NCBI RefSeq assembly: GCF_001517405.1
Contig: NZ_LN907827.1
Coordinates: 267,769-331,768, forward strand
Direction of reading: 5' to 3'
Source: Duffyella gerundensis
GTDB taxonomy: Bacteria; Pseudomonadota; Gammaproteobacteria; Enterobacterales; Enterobacteriaceae
DNA length: 64,000 nt
A program made the position numbers and the translations under genes. Shown piece by piece: positions 49,801 through 58,304 of the stretch (position 1 is its first letter; the number at the start of each line of letters is the position of its first letter). The notes under the pieces are model-generated. The model had not been told where the DNA came from and searched no databases. It was given only the letters and a program-made list of their open reading frames with translations.

Positions 49801-50037
49801 CAGTTTAATTCCCCGGGAGTAGACAGCTACAAGGCTTCCTGGCGCAGCGGAGCCGGTAAAACGTGGCATCGCGTCATCAATCGCGGAGCCGGGACGCACA
49901 GCGCCGGTTGTCCGTCCTGTATCACTGTAGATTTCGGTAATCATGGGAGTGACCGCGGATAACAACGTGTTCTGTGCATTCAACGTTTCATTGTTACGCG
50001 TGGTACCCGTGCGGGGATCGATCTTTGAATCTTTCAT
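43858..50037 (-). CDS. Ig-like repeat protein 3, 19 domains
   Basis: A 2059-residue paralogue of protein 2. The N-terminus is MKDSKIDPRTG and I see no signal peptide, membrane segment or cysteine. I count 19 Ig-like domains. The first two are shared with proteins 2 and 4 (PMITEIYSDTG, KPVIEGAYDNRNGE); domains 8-17 make five dyads of the same alternating type, but each copy has diverged, unlike gene 2. The C-terminal three domains and the tail are almost identical to protein 2, including RSLLQDADTPLF and the final NHY. This looks like a tandem duplicate whose central array has aged or escaped homogenisation. ATG 50037 follows AAGGAAG. Extracellular structural or adhesive role inferred. Confidence 0.85.
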   Translation of the reverse strand: MKDSKIDPRTGTTRNNETLNAQNTLLSAVTPMITEIYSDTGRTTGAVRPGSAIDDAMPRFTGSAAPGSLVAVYSRGIKLGEGYANDQGIFSFVTTTPFADGEQFITLQATQADGEVAYSDFFILHYRAIKHPVDADQPVDQEPLLSKPVIEGAYDNRNGEVLIENRFTEDTTPLLKGTADPLAIVYITNILNDVLGSVQANNDGKWELEIEAIYAGPFKAIAVDAQNPASVSYASETIDVWVGTEPPPRPSAPVIESAFDNVDSTGNVSNNGITDDARPRFSGKAVPGSLVKIYSVHTREVLGEGYADENGNFSFETTSDLQLGLNMLYATSTVKGVESSVSNFFDIQYVNAPYIPEPFVPPYASAANVDEPFEDSIANGATTSDFTPTLIGKANVNAMVIIRLNGNVIGEVQANYDGSWRYDVKTPLEPGENVFTFAGINDGEEQISEQSFTLNIALSARINYAEDDVGEQTDNLYTGYFTDDSQPTLRGVGTPNGMVKIYTEKGLLGSAQINEKGEWHFTPDVALPPGLHTFHPVVEYPGVATPVTGEEFMLEIAIPPSLTPEIWSVYDNQGDHSIVENGASTDDATPTFSGSAYGRGMTIVVRDNGKAIGQTEVNSNGEWTWTPETALEAGSYSLTFEVVDNKGNVHASEPFIFDVVTPVVTQILYADDNVGDITDALHSGDRTDDETPTLHGSSSPNSLVNIYYQGYYYLGSAKSNANGEWRFTPSHDLPAGTHDFFAREVNEYGSELAPGPNFTLEIVPVAPPIEYFAPTVDAAYDNKELHNHLRNGDITDDTTPRFSGNGMPNSIIEVYDHGEKIADAKVDGQGNWSWTPGSALPTGDHRFSFVTVGEDGSHYASDDFNLEIINQVAGRIISAEDNVGDVTDPLTSGARTDDTTPTLNGVGTPNGTVDIYNGYRYLGSAEINADGEWSFTPYELDEGVYHFHATVTGPDGTVLAQSPAFDLTIAKPVEYFAPTVGEVYDYVGWHKALENGDYTDDTAPDFHGGGMPGSTIQVYVDGKPAGEVKVNDWGYWNFKPNTALEPGSHTFRFVTLGEDGKEYASEAFNLQVISHTPGRIDLAEDNAGDVTDPLSSGARTDDTTPTLKGVGTPNGIVTIWDNWNPIGSVKINANGEWSFTPSRDLPEGSHSFNAVVTGPDGTTLDASPDFKLDIQLPAPPIEYFAPTVTSVYDDERHQTTVRNGGLTDDTTPHFSGRGMPDSIIDVHLDGEKIGEASVNYMGYWSFMPDTALEPGNHRFSFVTVGADGQQYASDDFNLEVITQVAGRIDFAEDNVGDITDPLTSGARTDDTTPTLHGVGTPGGIVTVYYGNWNTFGSAKINADGTWSITPTRALSAGEHNFFASVTGPDGTTLESSPIFTLDIAPFVPPIEYFAPTITNVYDDEGRHNYLSSGDSTDDTTPRFSGRGMPGSTIEVRLNGEKIGEASVTWLGYWEFTSDTALEPGNHRFSFVTVGADGQEYASDDFNLEVISHVAGRIDFAEDNVGAATDPLTSGSRTDDTTPTLKGVGSPNGTVEIHNGYRYLGSAKINADGEWSFTPDALQDGSYSFRATVISPDGTRLAQTPAFDLIIEKPVDYYAPTVSDIEDNVGRNSVGSRGGMTDDTTPTFSGRAVAGSTLQVRIDGKTQYSVEVDEAGRWSWTPSPALQPGKHAFTFVSTDAAGNEFISDAIPLEIIAHVTGRIVSADDNVGEVTDALTSGSTTDDAQPTLRGVGTPGGSVEIFYDGKLMSYAEINDKGEWSYTPNSTLSNGSHEFYVVVTSPDGTTLPAGPTFSLIIDAPVVYFAPVINGVVDNVHSLAFLSDGDTTDDATPSFVGNGLADSTIAVYVNDQYYGEAKADPWGVWTYTPSPALEQGEHTFTFVSVDDQGTEYRSGAFTLNIEPAIPLTILFADDDIGAIIDPLFSGSTTDDSQPTLRGTGMPGSIIEIFGTGGVFGSEKIDSDGNWSWTPDKPLPAGDYSFVGIMKDSYGFESERTDWFELTITAPEIDRSLTVRSLLQDADTPLFDEPQTELSTTQPVEPTAFVPASAPLVQEWESTTNHY

Positions 50038-50112
50038 ACGCTTCCTTTTTTAGGATTTTTTATAGAGGGTAAAGCTGAGCGCCATAGTGGTTTAGCGCTT
50101 TTTTTATTGCCC

Positions 50113-50129
50113 TGAGAAGCGTCTCGAAG
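50113..50129 (-). promoter_or_regulatory. Shared 17-bp upstream box, Ig gene 3
   Basis: TGAGAAGCGTCTCGAAG, 76 bases upstream of the ATG. It contains a perfect inverted repeat GAGA-N4-TCTC. Confidence 0.8.
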
Positions 50130-50236
50130 CCGTGAGACTAGCGTTTATTTACGTCACTGGCGTGAAGAGATGTCATTATTGTGATGAATAATCAATGGTT
50201 TAAATTTATCGGCCAGAGCAGATAAATCGCCGCTAT

Positions 50237-50264
50237 AAAAAAAGGGCCATGTTTAACATGGCCC
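50237..50264 (-). terminator. Terminator of Ig gene 4
   Basis: GGGCCATGT-TTA-ACATGGCCC with a seven-base A-run on the + strand side. Confidence 0.92.
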
Positions 50265-50315
50265 TGTGCGTATTATCCGGCGCGGATAGCTCCGGGAAGG
50301 GTTACAGCAAAAGGA

Positions 50316-53300
50316 TTAATAGAGGGTCGGCGCGATCTCCTCGGTTTGCAGCAGCGGTGCAGAAACTGGCACAAAAGCCGTTGGCTCGACCGGCGGTGTG
50401 GCGCTGATAACTGGCTCAGCCTCAGCAAACAGCGGCGCATCAGCGTCCTGCAGCAGTGAGCGCATAGTTAAAGGCTCCTGCTGATCCCATTCAATGTTTA
50501 GATTAAATACTTCGCTTTCAGCGCTTGGCAGCACATCCAGATTTTTAGGATCAATTGCCACGGCAAAGAGAGGAGCCTGACCGATTGAACCCTTGAGTTC
50601 CAGTTCCCAGTTGCCGTCTTTATCGACGATAGCAGTGCCAAAGGAATGACCTGGAACATTAACGGTTACCAAAGTAAACGGCGTGGCGGTGCCTTTCAGC
50701 AGCGGCGTTGCATCGCCGGACGGTTCGCCTTCGCCAATCAGACGCTCGCCATCGCGGTTGTCATAGGCCGCAAGGATCACCGGCGGTGGCAGTTGTTCAG
50801 GCTCAACCGGCTCCGGCTCACCCGTTACCGGCACGATCTCCAGTGCGAAGGTTGGGCTGGCAGGTGTCATGATTTTATCAGTCGTGGCACTGGATTTAGC
50901 ACTGAAATGATGGATGCCCATCTCCAGTGGCTGTTCCGGAGTAAAGCTCCACTCGCCTTTACCATTGATGGTTTCTGAACCCAGCAGCTTGTCATTGTCG
51001 TAAATCCAGACAATGCCGTCTGGCACACCAAAGCCGTGCAGCGTGGGTTTCGCATCATCAGTTTGCGCACCGGCCAACAGGCTTTCTGTACTGCCAACGT
51101 CATCGGTGGCCGAGATAATGCGGTTGTCGCCTGGATAGACGATCTGCAATGCAAACAGGCTACCGTCGCTGAGGCTGTGCTCTTTGCCGTTCTCATCGAT
51201 GCCGGCAACGGTGAAGAAATGCTCACGCTCACTCAGCGAAGCTAGCGGCGTCCATACCCAGAAGCCCTCGCCGTTCACCTGCACTTTAGCCTCTTCGCCG
51301 GTCACCAGATTGCGGATGACAACCGTTGAGCCCGGCTGGCCTTCGCCGCGCAGCGTTGGCGTGGTGTCATCACTGATGGCGCCAGATGGCAGTAGTTGCT
51401 GATCGCCTTCGCTGTCGATAGCGTAAAGGATATTCGGTGCCTGGAAATCATTTGGCTCGGTGATAATCAGGTCAAACGGCGCGGTTGGCGGATGAGTATA
51501 ACCATCCGGATCGGTTACCAGCGCCATCAGGGCGTGACGGCCAATCTCCAACGGGTTTTCTGGCGTCACGCTCCAGGTACCGTCAGGACGGATAGTGGCT
51601 GTGCCCACCAGACCCTGAGCGTTAATAACAATCACAAAACCGTTTGGTGTACCGGTGCCGTGTAGCGTGGGCTGCGCGTCATCGGTGCGGCTGCCATCAT
51701 AAAGCGGATCGGTATTGGCACCGACATCGTCATCAGCAAAGAGAATACGCACCGGAACCGGCGGTTCAATCTGCAACGTTAAACCTTTGGATGGATGCTC
51801 AACACCTTTATTGTCTATGGTGACAAAATTGAAGGTGTATTCGCCTTTTTCCAGTGCCGGAGAAGGCGTATAGGACCAGTTTCCCTGTGCGTTCACATGG
51901 ATATCGCCCACGGCCTCTTCATTGATATAAACCGTGATTTTGCTGTTTGCCACGCCTCTGCCGCTAAAGGTTGGCGTGGTGTCGTCGGTGGTCGCACCGT
52001 GCGAAAGCGAGACGACGTTGCCGACGTTATCCAGGACATTTTCGATAACCGGTGCGAAATAGACCACTGGTTTAGTGATCACCAGATTAAAGGTTGGGCT
52101 TTGCGCCAGACGGGTGCCATCCGGGCTGATCACGATGGCGCGGAAGTTGTACGATCCTTCTAACAGGCCGCGTGATGGCGTCCAGCTCCACTCGCCGTTG
52201 TCATTAATGTTAGCGGTACCGTGATAGCCATAGCTGTCGTAAATATCGACTTTACCGCCCGGCGTGCCCACACCTTTCAGGGTTGGCGTGGTGTCGTCGG
52301 TGCGCGCGCCGCTGGTCAGCGGATCGGTAATCTCGCCGACGTTGTCTTCAGCAAAATTAATGCGTCCGGCAACGTGAGTGATGATCTGCAATGAGAAGTC
52401 GTTGCTGGCAAACTCGCGGCCATCTTCGCCGGTCACGACGAAGTTGAAGCGGTGGTTACCCGGTTCCAGTGCCTGCGTCTGCGTTGGCATCCAGCTCCAG
52501 TTGCCGTAGCGATCGACATACACCTCAGCGATTTTTTGATCGTTGTCGCGTACCTCGATTTTGCTGTTCGGCGTACCACGTCCGGTGAAGCGTGGGGTGG
52601 TGTCATCGGTGATGCTGCCGCTGCTCAGGTATTTCTGCATCAGCATGTTGTCGTAGGCACTGCTAATAGTTGGTGCGGCATACTCAACCGGCTTTGCAAT
52701 GATCAGGTTGAACGCCGGGCTTTGCGACAGACGCGTGCCATCCGGGCTGATCACCGTAGCGCGGAAACTGTAGTTACCATCCTGCAGAGCGGCAGGTGGC
52801 GTCCAGCTCCAGTTGCCGTCGGCGTTGATATCGGCCCGGCCAATAATGCTGTAGCCATTGTAAATGTCGACCTTGCCACCCGGTGTGCCGACACCTTTTA
52901 GGGTTGGCGTAGCGTCATCGGTACGCGCGCCGTTGCCCAGCGGATCGGTGACAGAACCGACGTTATCCTCTGCCGAAGTAATGCGGCCGTTAACATGGCT
53001 AATGATCTGCAATGAGAAATCGTTGCTGGCAAACTCGCGGCCTGCTTCATCGATAGCGACAAAGCTGAAGCGGTGGTTACCCGGTTCCAGCCCCTGAGTT
53101 GAGGTCCAGATCCAGTTGCCATAGTGATCGACATACACCTCAGCGATTTTTTGATCGTTATCGCGTATCTCGATTTTGCTGTTCGGCGTGCCGCGGCCGG
53201 CGAAGCGCGGCGTGGTGTCATCGGTAATGCTGCCGTTGCTCAGGTACTTTTGTGCCAGCACGTTGTCGTAAACGTTGCTGACGGTTGGCGCAACATACTC

Positions 53301-56300
53301 AACCGGCTTTGCAATGATCAGGTTGAACGCCGGGCTTTGCGACAGACGCGTGCCATCCGGGCTGATCACCGTAGCGCGGAAACTGTAGTTGCCATCCTGC
53401 AGAGCGGCAGGTGGCGTCCAGCTCCAGTTGCCGTCGGCGTTGATATCGGCCCGGCCAATAATGCTGTAGCCATTGTAAATGTCGACCTTGCCACCCGGTG
53501 TGCCGACACCTTTTAGGGTTGGCGTGGCGTCATCGGTACGCGCGCCGTTGCCCAGCGGATCGGTGACAGAACCGACGTTATCCTCTGCCGAAGTAATGCG
53601 GCCGTTAACATGGCTAATGATCTGCAATGAGAAATCGTTGCTGGCAAACTCGCGGCCTGCTTCATCGATAGCGACAAAGCTGAAGCGGTGGTTACCCGGT
53701 TCCAGCCCCTGAGTTGAGGTCCAGATCCAGTTGCCATAGTGATCGACATACACCTCAGCGATTTTTTGATCGTTATCGCGTATCTCGATTTTGCTGTTCG
53801 GCGTGCCGCGGCCGGCGAAGCGCGGGGTGGTGTCATCGGTGATGCTGCCGTTGCTCAGGTATTTCTGCGTCAGCACGTTGTCGTAAACGTTGCTGACGGT
53901 TGGCGCAACATACTCAACCGGCTTCGCAATGATCAGGTTGAACGCCGGGCTTTGTGGCAGGCGCGTGCCATCCGGGCCGATCACCGTGGCGCGGAAGCTG
54001 TAGTTGCCATCCTGCAATGCACCCGCAGGCGTCCAGCTCCAGGTGCCGTCGGCGTTGATATCAGCGGTACCGATGCGGCTGTAGCCGTTGTAGATCTCAA
54101 CTTTTCCGTCCGGCGTGCCGACGCCGTTCAGGGTTGGCGTGGTGTCGTCGGTGCGTGAGCCACTGCTCAGCGGATCGGTGACCGCGCCGACGTTGTCATC
54201 GGCAGAGTCGATGCGGCCCGTAACCTGGCTGATGATCTCAAGGTTAAAGTCGGCGCTGGCGTACTCCTGGCCATCCTCGCCCACGGTGACAAAGCTGAAG
54301 CGGTAATCGCCGGCTTCCAGCGGCTGGGTTGCGGTCCAGCTCCAGTTGCCATAGCGATCGACCGGCACCTCGGCGATGACCTTGTCGTTATCGCGCACTT
54401 CGATAGTGCTGTTCGGCGTGCCGCGGCCAGAAAAGCGCGGGGTGGTGTCATCGGTGATGCTGCCGTTGCTCAGGTACTTCTGCGTCAGCACGTTGTCGTA
54501 AACGTTGCTGATGGTCGGCGCGGTGTAGCTCACCGGCGGCGCGATGGTCAGGGCGAAATTCGGGCTGTTGGCCAGCACGGTGCCATCCGGGCCGGTGACT
54601 TTGGCGTAGAAATTGTGTGCGCCCGCGGCCAGCGCGGAGGACGGCGTGAAGCTCCATTCGCCGCTCTCATTGATTTTCGCCGAGCCGATCAGACGGTTGT
54701 TGTCGTAAATCCGGACGATGCCGTCCGGCGTGCCGACGCCGTTCAGGGTTGGCGTGGTGTCATCGGTGCGTCCGCCGCTGCTCAGCGCATCGGTGACGGC
54801 ACCAACATTGTCTTCGGCAGAAGTAATGCGGCCCGTAACCTGGCTGATGATCTCAAGGTTAAAGTCGGCGCTGGCGTACTCCTGGCCATCCTCGCCCACG
54901 GTGACAAAGCTGAAGCGGTAATCGCCGGCTTCCAGCGGCTGGGTTGCGGTCCAGCTCCAGTTGCCGCTGCTGTTGACCGGCACCTCGGCGATAACCTTGT
55001 CGTTATCGCGCACTTCGATAGTGCTGTTCGGCGTGCCGCGGCCAGAAAAGCGCGGGGTGGTGTCATCGGTGATGCTGCCGTTGCTCAGGTACTTCTGCGT
55101 CAGCACGTTGTCGTAAACGTTGCTGATGGTCGGCGCGAAGTACTCAATCGGCGGTGCAATGGTCAGCGCGAAATTCGGGCTGTTGGCCAGCACGGTGCCA
55201 TCCGGGCCGGTGACTTTGGCGTAGAAATTGTGTGCGCCCGCGGCCAGCGCGGAGGACGGCGTGAAGCTCCATTCGCCGCTCTCATTGATTTTCGCCGAGC
55301 CGATCAGACGGTTGTTGTCGTAAATCCGGACGATGCCGTCCGGCGTGCCGACGCCGTTCAGGGTTGGCGTGGTGTCGTCGGTGCGTGAGCCACTGCTCAG
55401 CGGATCGGTGACGGCGCCAACATTGTCTTCGGCAGAAGTAATGCGGCCACCCACCTGGGTGATGATCTCAAGGTTGAAATCGGCGCTGGCGTACTCGCGG
55501 CCATCCTCGCCCACGGTGACAAAGCTGAAGCGGTAATCACCGGTCTCCAGCGGCTGGGTTGCGGTCCAGCTCCAGTTGCCATAGCGATCGACCGGCACCT
55601 CGGCGATGACCTTGTCGTTATCGCGCACTTCGATAGTGCTGTTCGGCGTGCCGCGGCCAGAAAAGCGCGGGGTGGTGTCATCGGTGATGCTGCCGTTGCT
55701 CAGGTATTTCTGCGTCAGCACGTTGTCGTAAACGTTGCTGATGGTCGGCGCGAAGTACTCAATCGGCGGTGCAATGGTCAGGGAGAAATTCGGGCTGGCT
55801 GGCTGTTCCTGACCGCTGCCATTCACTTCGCGCGCGGTAAAGTCATACGAGCCCGCTGGCAACGGCGAGGAGGGGGTAAAGCTCCACTTACCGTCGGCGT
55901 TGATTTCTGCCGAACCGAGATAGAGGCGGCCTTTATAGTAAATATTCACCGTGCTGTTTGGCGTGCCGCTGCCGTGCAGCGTTGGCGTGGTGTCATCGGT
56001 ACGGCCACCGTTGCTCAGCGCATCGGTGACGCTGCCAACGTTATCATCGGCATAGAGGATTTTGGTGTCTGTCGGCAACACAACCTGTAGCACGAAAGGC
56101 TCGCTGGCGTGTACCTTGCCCTGGAGATCAACAATTTCAAAGGTCAGGCTGTGGCTGCCGGTTTCCAGTGCAGGCTCGGGCGTATAGATCCAGTCGCCGA
56201 ATGGATCGACCTTGATACTACCGATGACGTTGCCGCCGTCGCGCACCATCACCATTCTGCCAGGGGCATCAACATAGCCGGTGAAAGTTGGCGTGGCGTC

Positions 56301-58022
56301 ATCGGTGGTGTCACCGCTGTCCAGCCAGCTGCTGTATCCCTGATCGTCGCGAGCATAAAGAATTTCCGGCGTCATCGAGACCGGTGTGGTGATAGTGAGG
56401 GCAAAGTAGTCGCCAGAGACAGGCTGGTCAGAATCAGGATGCGTAATAATCGGGCGGAAGCGGTGCACGCCCGGTGCCAGCGGTGACTCTGGCGTAAAGC
56501 TCCATTCGCCGTTTTCATTGACCTGAACGGAACCCAGCAGGCCACGTTCGGTGCGAATCAGCACAATGGCGTTTGGTGTGCCTGCACCATGCAGCGTCGG
56601 CTGGCTGTCATCGGTACTCTGGCCTGCTGACAGCTCGCCGATATCAAGACCCACGTTATCGTCGGCATAGGTGACGCTGACCCTGAGGGCAATGTTGAGC
56701 GTAAAGCTTGCTTCAGAAATCTGCTCAACGCCATTGTTCATGGCGGCAAAGGAAAAGATGTTTAGGCCTGGCGACAGCGGTGCTTTCGGCTCAAAGATCC
56801 AGATGCCATCTTTATTGGCCACCACTTCATCAACCACGATGTCATTGATGCGAATAATCACCGTGGCGAAAGCGTTGGCCTTACCGGTTAGCGTTGGCGT
56901 GACGTCGGTGGTGGTGCCGTCGTTACCAATCACGTCGTTAGCTGGCTCATCAATCGCGGCTTGCAGCGCATACGGCGGAATGAACGTATCCGGTAGTTCT
57001 GATTGCGGTGTGTAGGTCAGGCTAAACGGGTCAGAAGGAGGGCTGCTGACACCATCGAAGGAACTGATGGCGTAAAACGTATTTGAACCCGACGCCAGCG
57101 GTTCGGTAATGGTAAAGCTGAAGTGCCCGTTCTTGTCGGCGTAACCCTGACCAAGTAGCACGGACGTGCCTGACAGGAAAATTTCTACCAGGCTGTGAGG
57201 ATCGGCTGTGCCGCTAATGACGGGCTGCGGATCATCAGTAACTCCATCCTGGTCAACGTAGCCTGTTGCGCCAACATTGTCGTAAACCGATTCAATCAAC
57301 GGCGCACTTTCTGACTGAAGCCGGAGGTGAACGAGTTCGCTTCTGTAGCTGACGTTAGCTGGATTTTCCGCATCAACCGCAATCGCCTTGAACGGGCTGC
57401 CACGATTGATGTCGACTTCCAGCTCCCATTCGCCCTCAGCACTGGCCTGAATGCTGCCCACAGGCTGCCCAAAAAAGTTGGTTACGTAGACAATCGCCAG
57501 CGGATCGGCCGTGCCTTTCAGTAGCGGCGTTTTGTCGACGGTAAAGCCATTTTCAATCAGCTTTTCGCCGCTGCGGTTATCGTAAATGCCTTCAATTACC
57601 GGTCTGGAAATCGTGGGTTCGAGGTTTACCGGCTGATCGGGATCGACTGGATGCTTAAGCGGCAGGAAACTAAGAGAGATGACTTCTGAGCGCGCTTCGT
57701 CTCCGTTGCTCTGCGTCGATTTAGCAGAAATCAACTGACCACCGGCAGCGAATGGCGTGGTGCTGACAAAGCTAAACCGGCCATTTTCGTCAGCGTAGCC
57801 TTCGCCCAGCTTTGTGCTCCAGGAAAAAATTTCGACCAGGCTGCCCGGTGCGGCGGTGCCGGTGAACCGTGGCATTGGGTCATCGGTTACTCTGCCCGGA
57901 ATGACCGGGCCAATGGCGGTGCCGGAGTCATTGTAGATTTCGGTAATCACCGGTGAGGTAAACAGGCCACTGCGTGCATCGGCGTCGTGCGCTGTGTCAG
58001 TAATGTGGGTTGAGTCTTTCAT
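50316..58022 (-). CDS. Ig-like repeat protein 4, 24 domains
   Basis: The largest member: 2568 residues, starting MKDSTHITDTAHD, cysteine-free and without a signal peptide. I count 24 Ig-like domains. The first seven are mostly unique, including ALQAAIDEPAND and TKILYADDNVG. Domains 8-19 are six dyads; the first three are nearly identical in DNA to those of gene 2, and the next two to each other. Five variable domains follow, the last being the PVILAAYDNRDGE type that sits near the N-terminus in its siblings. The tail is RSLLQDADAPLF ... PVEPTAFVPVSAPLLQ ending TLY. ATG 58022 follows AAGGAAG. Probable long, extended surface or secreted fibre; function unknown. Confidence 0.85.
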   Translation of the reverse strand: MKDSTHITDTAHDADARSGLFTSPVITEIYNDSGTAIGPVIPGRVTDDPMPRFTGTAAPGSLVEIFSWSTKLGEGYADENGRFSFVSTTPFAAGGQLISAKSTQSNGDEARSEVISLSFLPLKHPVDPDQPVNLEPTISRPVIEGIYDNRSGEKLIENGFTVDKTPLLKGTADPLAIVYVTNFFGQPVGSIQASAEGEWELEVDINRGSPFKAIAVDAENPANVSYRSELVHLRLQSESAPLIESVYDNVGATGYVDQDGVTDDPQPVISGTADPHSLVEIFLSGTSVLLGQGYADKNGHFSFTITEPLASGSNTFYAISSFDGVSSPPSDPFSLTYTPQSELPDTFIPPYALQAAIDEPANDVIGNDGTTTDVTPTLTGKANAFATVIIRINDIVVDEVVANKDGIWIFEPKAPLSPGLNIFSFAAMNNGVEQISEASFTLNIALRVSVTYADDNVGLDIGELSAGQSTDDSQPTLHGAGTPNAIVLIRTERGLLGSVQVNENGEWSFTPESPLAPGVHRFRPIITHPDSDQPVSGDYFALTITTPVSMTPEILYARDDQGYSSWLDSGDTTDDATPTFTGYVDAPGRMVMVRDGGNVIGSIKVDPFGDWIYTPEPALETGSHSLTFEIVDLQGKVHASEPFVLQVVLPTDTKILYADDNVGSVTDALSNGGRTDDTTPTLHGSGTPNSTVNIYYKGRLYLGSAEINADGKWSFTPSSPLPAGSYDFTAREVNGSGQEQPASPNFSLTIAPPIEYFAPTISNVYDNVLTQKYLSNGSITDDTTPRFSGRGTPNSTIEVRDNDKVIAEVPVDRYGNWSWTATQPLETGDYRFSFVTVGEDGREYASADFNLEIITQVGGRITSAEDNVGAVTDPLSSGSRTDDTTPTLNGVGTPDGIVRIYDNNRLIGSAKINESGEWSFTPSSALAAGAHNFYAKVTGPDGTVLANSPNFALTIAPPIEYFAPTISNVYDNVLTQKYLSNGSITDDTTPRFSGRGTPNSTIEVRDNDKVIAEVPVNSSGNWSWTATQPLEAGDYRFSFVTVGEDGQEYASADFNLEIISQVTGRITSAEDNVGAVTDALSSGGRTDDTTPTLNGVGTPDGIVRIYDNNRLIGSAKINESGEWSFTPSSALAAGAHNFYAKVTGPDGTVLANSPNFALTIAPPVSYTAPTISNVYDNVLTQKYLSNGSITDDTTPRFSGRGTPNSTIEVRDNDKVIAEVPVDRYGNWSWTATQPLEAGDYRFSFVTVGEDGQEYASADFNLEIISQVTGRIDSADDNVGAVTDPLSSGSRTDDTTPTLNGVGTPDGKVEIYNGYSRIGTADINADGTWSWTPAGALQDGNYSFRATVIGPDGTRLPQSPAFNLIIAKPVEYVAPTVSNVYDNVLTQKYLSNGSITDDTTPRFAGRGTPNSKIEIRDNDQKIAEVYVDHYGNWIWTSTQGLEPGNHRFSFVAIDEAGREFASNDFSLQIISHVNGRITSAEDNVGSVTDPLGNGARTDDATPTLKGVGTPGGKVDIYNGYSIIGRADINADGNWSWTPPAALQDGNYSFRATVISPDGTRLSQSPAFNLIIAKPVEYVAPTVSNVYDNVLAQKYLSNGSITDDTTPRFAGRGTPNSKIEIRDNDQKIAEVYVDHYGNWIWTSTQGLEPGNHRFSFVAIDEAGREFASNDFSLQIISHVNGRITSAEDNVGSVTDPLGNGARTDDATPTLKGVGTPGGKVDIYNGYSIIGRADINADGNWSWTPPAALQDGNYSFRATVISPDGTRLSQSPAFNLIIAKPVEYAAPTISSAYDNMLMQKYLSSGSITDDTTPRFTGRGTPNSKIEVRDNDQKIAEVYVDRYGNWSWMPTQTQALEPGNHRFNFVVTGEDGREFASNDFSLQIITHVAGRINFAEDNVGEITDPLTSGARTDDTTPTLKGVGTPGGKVDIYDSYGYHGTANINDNGEWSWTPSRGLLEGSYNFRAIVISPDGTRLAQSPTFNLVITKPVVYFAPVIENVLDNVGNVVSLSHGATTDDTTPTFSGRGVANSKITVYINEEAVGDIHVNAQGNWSYTPSPALEKGEYTFNFVTIDNKGVEHPSKGLTLQIEPPVPVRILFADDDVGANTDPLYDGSRTDDAQPTLHGTGTPNGFVIVINAQGLVGTATIRPDGTWSVTPENPLEIGRHALMALVTDPDGYTHPPTAPFDLIITEPNDFQAPNILYAIDSEGDQQLLPSGAISDDTTPTLRGEGQPGSTVVIRNLVTGEEAKVQVNGEGFWVWTPLASLSEREHFFTVAGIDENGKEHSLSDGSLFALQIVYPGDNRIISATDDVGSTESLLAGAQTDDAKPTLHGFGVPDGIVWIYDNDKLLGSETINGKGEWSFTPEQPLEMGIHHFSAKSSATTDKIMTPASPTFALEIVPVTGEPEPVEPEQLPPPVILAAYDNRDGERLIGEGEPSGDATPLLKGTATPFTLVTVNVPGHSFGTAIVDKDGNWELELKGSIGQAPLFAVAIDPKNLDVLPSAESEVFNLNIEWDQQEPLTMRSLLQDADAPLFAEAEPVISATPPVEPTAFVPVSAPLLQTEEIAPTLY
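52065..55765 (-). repeat. Dyad array in Ig gene 4
   Basis: Six dyads of 615 bp (one about 603). 54167-55681 is nearly identical to units of gene 2, 12-15 kb away. 52898-53221 and 53513-53836 are a separate near-identical pair with an INADGNWSWTP-type second domain. Two sub-families of modules therefore sit in one gene. Confidence 0.9.
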
Positions 58023-58098
58023 ACGCTTCCTTGTTTAGGATTTTTTTCAGAGGGGTAAAGCTGATGGCCATAGTGGTGCACCATTTTTGCTAATGCCC

Positions 58099-58115
58099 TG
58101 AGAAGCGTCTTGAAG
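58099..58115 (-). promoter_or_regulatory. Shared 17-bp upstream box, Ig gene 4
   Basis: TGAGAAGCGTCTTGAAG, 77 bases upstream of the ATG; identical to the copy before gene 2. Confidence 0.8.
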
Positions 58116-58226
58116 CCCGTGAGACTGACGTTTATTTACGTCAGCAGAAATTATTGCCGATCTCATTTATGCGTTTATCAATGCGTTATTGGTTTGCGCT
58201 GGCTGCAGCCATCCGGGAAAAGCAGA

Positions 58227-58258
58227 TAAAAAAAGAGCCATGATCATCATGGCTCTTT
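58227..58258 (-). terminator. Terminator of Ig gene 5
   Basis: AAAGAGCCATGA-TCA-TCATGGCTCTTT, a 12-bp stem with an A-run on the + strand side. Same position as, but different sequence from, those of genes 2-4. Confidence 0.9.
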
Positions 58259-58304
58259 GCAGGTATCCGGCGTGGATCACGCTGGAGAAGGGACAGAAAA
58301 AGAA

